Part shown: positions 6,584 through 10,597 of the stretch, one piece after another | How the letters are laid out: each line of letters begins with the position of its first letter | How positions within the stretch are numbered: position 1 is the stretch's first letter | DNA from: Nocardioidaceae bacterium | GTDB taxonomy: Bacteria; Actinomycetota; Actinomycetes; Propionibacteriales; Nocardioidaceae | Direction of reading: 5' to 3' | DNA: 10,597 bases | NCBI GenBank assembly: GCA_025965395.1 | Contig: JAOPXA010000148.1 | Coordinates: 1-10,597 of the forward strand | Notes under the pieces: model-generated | The model's input: only the letters and a program-made list of their open reading frames with translations | What the model was told of the DNA's origin: nothing | Database searches by the model: none | Position numbers and translations under genes: made by a program

Positions 6584-8317
6584 ATGCTGATTCCGCTGCT
6601 GCGCGTCTACCTCGCGCCCTACAAGCGGCCGATCGGGTTCATCCTGATCCTGCAGTTGATCCAGACGATGGCCAACCTGTACCTACCTGGGCTCAACGCC
6701 GACATCATCGATCGTGGCGTCGTCTCGGGGGACACTGCCTACATCGTGCGCACCGGCGCCATGATGCTGGCCGTCACCGTGGTGCAGGTCGTATGCGCCG
6801 TGCTCGCCGTCTACATCGGCGCCAAGACAGCCATGGGCCTCGGTCGCGACCTTCGCCATGCGGTGTTCAGCAAGGTGGAGACATTCGCCGCGCGGGAGGT
6901 CGCTGAGTTCGGCGCGCCCACGCTCATTACGCGTTCGACCAACGACGTCCAGCAGGTCCAGATGATCGTCTTCATGACCTTCACGTTCCTGGTGGCTGCG
7001 CCCATCACCTGTGTCGGCGGCATCATCCTGGCGCTTCGCGAGGACGTCCAGCTCTCGAGCCTGCTGGTGGTGGTGGTCCCGGCGCTAGCGGTGAGTGTCG
7101 GGCTCGTCATCAGGCAGATGCGGCCGCTGTTCAGGCTCATGCAGGTCAAGATCGACACCATCAACGGCGTGATGCGTGAGCAGATCATGGGCATTCGAGT
7201 GATCCGCGCCTTCGTCAAGGAGGACTACGAGGCCGAGCGTTTCGGCGCCGCCAATCGCGACAACATGGAGGTGGCGATCGCGGTTGGGCGGCTGATGTCG
7301 ATGATGTTCCCGATCGTCATGCTGGTCATGAACGTCTCGGTGGTCGCTGCCACCTGGTTCGGCGGCCTACGTATCGGCAGTGGTGACCTTCAGGTCGGCA
7401 CCTTGACGGCGTTCCAGAGCTATCTGATCCAGATCCTCATGGCGGTCATGATGGCGACCTTCATGCTGATGCTGCTCCCGCGCGCGGAGGTGTCGGCAGA
7501 GCGGATCACCGAGGTGCTCGACACCGAGCCGAGCGTGCTGGCTACCGCCGAAGCCCGTCGCCACCACGTGCGCGAAGGTCGCGTCGACATCCAAGGTGCT
7601 TCGTTCTCTTACCCGGGCGCCGAGCAACCGGTCCTCGAAGGCATCGACCTCCTCGCAAGACCCGGCGAGACTACGGCGATCATCGGGTCGACGGGCAGTG
7701 GCAAGTCGACCCTCCTCAACCTCATACCGCGCTTCTTCGACGTGACCGGCGGGCACGTGCGACTCGACGGTGAGGACGTGCGTGACCTCGTGCCCGACGA
7801 TGTATGGGCGGCCATCGGGCTGGTCCCTCAACGGCCGTTCCTCTTCTCGGGCACGGTCGCGAGCAACCTTCGCTATGGGCGACCCGACGCTACCGACGCA
7901 GAGCTGTGGGAAGCCCTCGAGATAGCGCAAGCACGTGACTTCGTCGAAGAGATGCCGTTAGGTCTCGATGCGCCGATTGCCCAGGGCGGCACCAATGTCT
8001 CAGGTGGGCAGCGCCAGCGTCTCGCCATCGCGCGTGCGCTGGTCAAGAAGCCGAAGATCTATCTCTTCGACGACTCGTTCTCGGCGCTCGACTACGCCAC
8101 TGACGCCGCGCTTCGCCGCGCCTTGGTGCCGGTCACGCGCGACGCTGCCCTCATCATCGTGGCGCAACGCGTGAGCACCGTTCGTGACGCCGCCAGGATC
8201 GTGGTGCTCGACGAGGGACGCGTCGTGGGCACGGGCACGCATACCGAACTCATGGACACCTGCGACACCTATCGCGAGATCGTGTTGTCCCAGATCAGCG
8301 CGGAGGAGGCCGCATGA
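6584..8317 (+). CDS. ABC exporter half-transporter, subunit 1 (degenerate ATP site)
   Basis: This 577-residue protein has an N-terminal six-helix exporter domain (about 1-320) fused to an ATPase domain. Walker A GSTGSGKST is at 368-376, the Q-loop is in VPQRPFLFSG, the signature VSGGQ at 472-476, and Walker B is YLFDD with Asp496. The next residue is Asp497 rather than the catalytic Glu, and the switch His is replaced by Gln528 (VAQRVST). These changes mark the degenerate half of heterodimeric exporters such as TM287/288 and BmrCD. The start has no Shine-Dalgarno and abuts a putative promoter-operator, suggesting a leaderless mRNA. The stop overlaps the ATG of the second exporter gene, so the two proteins are almost surely made and used together. 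Multidrug or lipid export is likely from family, but the substrate is unknown. Confidence 0.93.
   Translation: MLIPLLRVYLAPYKRPIGFILILQLIQTMANLYLPGLNADIIDRGVVSGDTAYIVRTGAMMLAVTVVQVVCAVLAVYIGAKTAMGLGRDLRHAVFSKVETFAAREVAEFGAPTLITRSTNDVQQVQMIVFMTFTFLVAAPITCVGGIILALREDVQLSSLLVVVVPALAVSVGLVIRQMRPLFRLMQVKIDTINGVMREQIMGIRVIRAFVKEDYEAERFGAANRDNMEVAIAVGRLMSMMFPIVMLVMNVSVVAATWFGGLRIGSGDLQVGTLTAFQSYLIQILMAVMMATFMLMLLPRAEVSAERITEVLDTEPSVLATAEARRHHVREGRVDIQGASFSYPGAEQPVLEGIDLLARPGETTAIIGSTGSGKSTLLNLIPRFFDVTGGHVRLDGEDVRDLVPDDVWAAIGLVPQRPFLFSGTVASNLRYGRPDATDAELWEALEIAQARDFVEEMPLGLDAPIAQGGTNVSGGQRQRLAIARALVKKPKIYLFDDSFSALDYATDAALRRALVPVTRDAALIIVAQRVSTVRDAARIVVLDEGRVVGTGTHTELMDTCDTYREIVLSQISAEEAA
8302..8306 (+). 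promoter_or_regulatory. Strong ribosome binding site for ABC subunit 2
   Basis: GGAGG, within GGAGGAGG 8302-8309, lies seven bases before ATG 8314, inside the last codons of subunit 1. Together with the ATGA overlap it supports coupled translation of the pair. It contrasts with the lack of any such site before subunit 1. Confidence 0.75.
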
Positions 8318-10239
8318 GTGGTCGCAATCCGCTTGCTATGGGCGCGCCTCCGGCCAAGCCGAAGGACTTTCGCGGCGCGACGAGGCGCCTGCTGACCTAT
8401 TTGTTCCGCGAGAAGATCCTGATCGCGGCCATCCTCGCCTTCGGTGTCATTGGCACATTGCTGTCGGTCCTCGGGCCCAAGATCCTCGGCTACGCCACCG
8501 ACCTCGTGTTCACCGGCTACATGAACAACCGCTTTGCCGATGGCGGCTCGAAGGCCGACGTCGTGGCCGGGCTCCGCGCTGACGGCCAGGACCGCGTCGC
8601 GTCACTCGTGGAAGCGATGGATCTCCATCCTGGCGCGGGCATCGACTTCACGCGCCTCGGCTGGGTGCTCAGCGGTGTCCTGGTCCTGTATGTCGTCGCG
8701 TCCCTCTTCATGTGGTTCCAGGGCCGGATCGCCACCGTCGTCGTGCAGCGCACCGTGGCGGGGCTTCGCAACGAGGTCGAGGACAAGCTCTCGACGTTGC
8801 CGCTCGCGTACTTCGACACCAAGCCGCGTGGCGAGATCTTGTCGCGCACCACCAACGACATCGACAACATCGCCCAGTCGCTTCAGCAGACAATGAGCCA
8901 GTTGCTGACCTCGGTGCTCACGGTTGTCGGCGTGATCGCGATGATGCTCTACATCTCGCCGCTGCTGGCCGTGGTGGCTCTCGTGACCGTGCCGGTTGCA
9001 GTCCTCATCACCAAGGCGATTGCCGGGCGGTCCCAGCCTCAGTTCGTCAAGCAGTGGGCGAGCACGGGCCGGCTCAATGGTCACATCGAAGAGGTGTTCA
9101 CCGGCCACGAGATCGTCAAGGTGTTCGGCCGCCAGGACGAGGCGCGCGAGACGTTCGACCGCCACAACGGTGACGTGTTCGAGGCGAGCTTCCGCGCGCA
9201 GTTCATCTCGGGGATCATCCAGCCGGTCATGATGTTCGTGTCGAACCTCAACTACGTGGCCGTAGCGGTCATCGGAGCCGTGCGGGTGTCATCGGGCGCC
9301 ATCAGTATCGGTGACGTGCAAGCGTTCATTCAGTACTCACGCCAATTCACCCAGCCGCTGACCCAGCTGGCTTCGATGCTCAACCTGCTGCAATCGGGTG
9401 CGGCCTCAGCCGAGCGAGTCTTCGAGTTCCTTGATGAGGCAGAGGAGTCGCCCGATGCCGTCGGCGCCATCGACCCCAAGCGCATCGTGGGGCGGGTTGC
9501 TTTTGAGGACGTGTCGTTCGCCTACAAGGCCGACCAGCCGTTGATCGAGCATCTTGACCTGATCGCCGAGCCCGGGCAGACGATCGCCATCGTCGGGCCG
9601 ACGGGTGCCGGCAAGACCACGCTCACCAACTTGGTGCTGCGCTTCTATGACGTCGACTCGGGGCGCATCACCCTCGACGGCATCGATATCGCGGCGATGC
9701 GTCGCGATGTGCTGCGCAAGAACTTCGGGGTCGTCCTGCAAGACACGTGGCTCTTCACCGGCACGATCCGCGACAACATCGCCTATGGCGCAGCCGGGGC
9801 CACCGATGATCAAGTGATGGCGGCGGCGCGCACGGCTTTCGTCGACCACTTCGTCCGCACGCTTCCCGACGGCTACGACACAGTGATCGACGAGTCTGGC
9901 AACAACGTCAGTGCTGGCCAACGTCAGCTGTTGACGATTGCACGGGCGTTCCTCGCCGACCCGGCGATCCTGGTGCTCGACGAGGCGACCAGCTCGGTCG
10001 ACACCCGCACGGAGGCCCTCGTGCAAAAGGCCATGGAGCAGCTGCGATCGGGGCGCACCAGCTTCGTGATCGCGCATCGTCTCTCCACCATCCGCGATGC
10101 CGATCGCATCGTCGTCAAGGAGCACGGGCTCATCGTCGAGCAGGGCACCCATGAGGGCCTGCTGGCAACCGACGGTGCCTACAAAAAGTTGTATGCGGCG
10201 CAGTTCGCGGGGGCGGCGGCCGAGGAGTTGTCGCCCTGA
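8314..10239 (+). CDS. ABC exporter half-transporter, subunit 2 (consensus ATP site)
   Basis: This 641-residue partner has an exporter membrane domain followed by an ATPase domain. Walker A GPTGAGKTT is at 428-436, Walker B VLDE has Asp556 and the catalytic Glu557, the D-loop is SSVD, and the switch His588 is in IAHRLST. The signature is VSAGQ (532-536), a departure from LSGGQ. In a heterodimer this altered signature would face the Walker motifs of subunit 1, making the degenerate site. The consensus site would use Walker A/B and His of subunit 2 with VSGGQ of subunit 1. A polar insert of about 40 residues (roughly 70-108) lies between the first two membrane helices and should be outside the membrane. 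The N-terminus also has about 25 polar, basic residues before the first helix. Substrate unknown. Confidence 0.93.
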   Translation: MSGRNPLAMGAPPAKPKDFRGATRRLLTYLFREKILIAAILAFGVIGTLLSVLGPKILGYATDLVFTGYMNNRFADGGSKADVVAGLRADGQDRVASLVEAMDLHPGAGIDFTRLGWVLSGVLVLYVVASLFMWFQGRIATVVVQRTVAGLRNEVEDKLSTLPLAYFDTKPRGEILSRTTNDIDNIAQSLQQTMSQLLTSVLTVVGVIAMMLYISPLLAVVALVTVPVAVLITKAIAGRSQPQFVKQWASTGRLNGHIEEVFTGHEIVKVFGRQDEARETFDRHNGDVFEASFRAQFISGIIQPVMMFVSNLNYVAVAVIGAVRVSSGAISIGDVQAFIQYSRQFTQPLTQLASMLNLLQSGAASAERVFEFLDEAEESPDAVGAIDPKRIVGRVAFEDVSFAYKADQPLIEHLDLIAEPGQTIAIVGPTGAGKTTLTNLVLRFYDVDSGRITLDGIDIAAMRRDVLRKNFGVVLQDTWLFTGTIRDNIAYGAAGATDDQVMAAARTAFVDHFVRTLPDGYDTVIDESGNNVSAGQRQLLTIARAFLADPAILVLDEATSSVDTRTEALVQKAMEQLRSGRTSFVIAHRLSTIRDADRIVVKEHGLIVEQGTHEGLLATDGAYKKLYAAQFAGAAAEELSP

Positions 10240-10269
10240 TTGGAGCCTGAGCCGGAGTTCTGGCAGAAT
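10240..10269 (+). promoter_or_regulatory. Possible rpsP promoter
   Basis: TTGGAG (10240-10245) and CAGAAT (10264-10269) are separated by 18 bases, and TGG precedes the second box like an extended -10. This would start transcription near 10276, giving a leader of about 130 bases before rpsP. The hexamers are imperfect, so this is a tentative reading. A separate promoter here makes sense because rpsP is a ribosomal gene after an accessory exporter operon. Confidence 0.4.
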
Positions 10270-10276
10270 GGGCCCT

Positions 10277-10360
10277 TGCGTCTGGCACGCATCCGGACCC
10301 TCTCATCCGCATACGCGCTAGATCCACAGATTTTGTCTGCACCGCGTCCCCACACGGTGC
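10277..10360 (+). other. rpsP leader with two short hairpins
   Basis: The 164-base gap between the exporter and rpsP has no gene. It contains TGCGT/ACGCA (10277-10281 and 10287-10291, 5-base loop) and GCACCG/CGGTGC (10339-10344 and 10355-10360, 10-base loop). Neither is followed by a T-run. The first would be at the very 5' end of the transcript if the proposed promoter is right; the second sits about 26 bases before the ribosome binding site. They may be leader structures or chance. Confidence 0.3.
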
Positions 10361-10403
10361 GGCAGGTCACCACCATTCAAGTATTTGAGGAGACACCACA
10401 CCA

Positions 10404-10597
10404 GTGGCAGTCAAAATTCGTCTGAAGCGCATGGGCAAGATCCGTACGCCGTTCTACCGCATCGTTGTCGCCGACTCACGCAAGAAGCGTGACGGCCGGG
10501 TCATCGAAGAAATCGGCACCTATAACCCCAAGGCTGATCCGTCGATCATCCACGTGGAGTCCGAGCGTGCTCAGTACTGGCTCGGCGTCGGCGCACA
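10404..10597 (+). CDS. rpsP: 30S ribosomal protein bS16, N-terminal part
   Basis: The gene starts at GTG 10404 and runs off the window after 64 codons. The protein begins [20 protein letters not shown] and continues [20 protein letters not shown], then NPKADPS, the highly conserved start of bS16, a small-subunit protein that binds 16S rRNA early in 30S assembly. GAGGAG at 10387-10392 is the ribosome binding site, 11 bases before the GTG. In actinobacteria rpsP is normally followed by a KH-domain RNA-binding gene, rimM, trmD and rplS, which would lie beyond the window. Only the 3' end is missing, because of the window edge. Confidence 0.97.
   Translation, partial: MAVKIRLKRMGKIRTPFYRIVVADSRKKRDGRVIEEIGTYNPKADPSIIHVESERAQYWLGVGA

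Overview
The window looks like chromosomal DNA of a high-G+C Gram-positive bacterium (Actinomycetota). Codon third positions are strongly G/C, GTG starts are used, and the order amt - glnK - glnD - ffh - (insert) - rpsP matches the arrangement known from Mycobacterium and Streptomyces. All genes read on the + strand. I cannot name the genus from the sequence alone.

Region 1 (1-2983) is a nitrogen-control block: the 3' end of an ammonium transporter gene, a complete P-II protein (GlnK type, Tyr51 present), and glnD, the enzyme that modifies P-II. An in-frame TAG at 2477-2479 cuts glnD in two. The nucleotidyltransferase and HD domains lie before the stop, and the glutamine-sensing ACT domains lie after it in the same frame. 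A long, near-perfect hairpin (592-648) sits between glnK and glnD.

Region 2 (3028-4575) is ffh, the protein subunit of the signal recognition particle. Region 3 (4625-6546) is a two-gene gluconate uptake and phosphorylation unit, gntK and gntP, with overlapping stop and start and no regulator gene beside it. Region 4 (6584-10239) is a translationally coupled pair of half-size ABC exporters. They appear to form a heterodimer with one degenerate and one consensus ATP site. A dyad containing a -10-like hexamer sits directly before the first ATG, suggesting a leaderless, repressor-controlled transcript. Region 5 (10240-10597) is a leader with a possible promoter and two small hairpins, then the 5' end of rpsP (ribosomal protein bS16).

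Functionally this is mostly conserved housekeeping sequence, with a gluconate module and an exporter pair between ffh and rpsP. I saw no IS element, CRISPR array, tRNA, rRNA or phage gene, and no clearly undescribed system. The points most worth a second look are the glnD amber codon, the glnK-glnD palindrome and the putative leaderless operator-promoter of the exporter operon.
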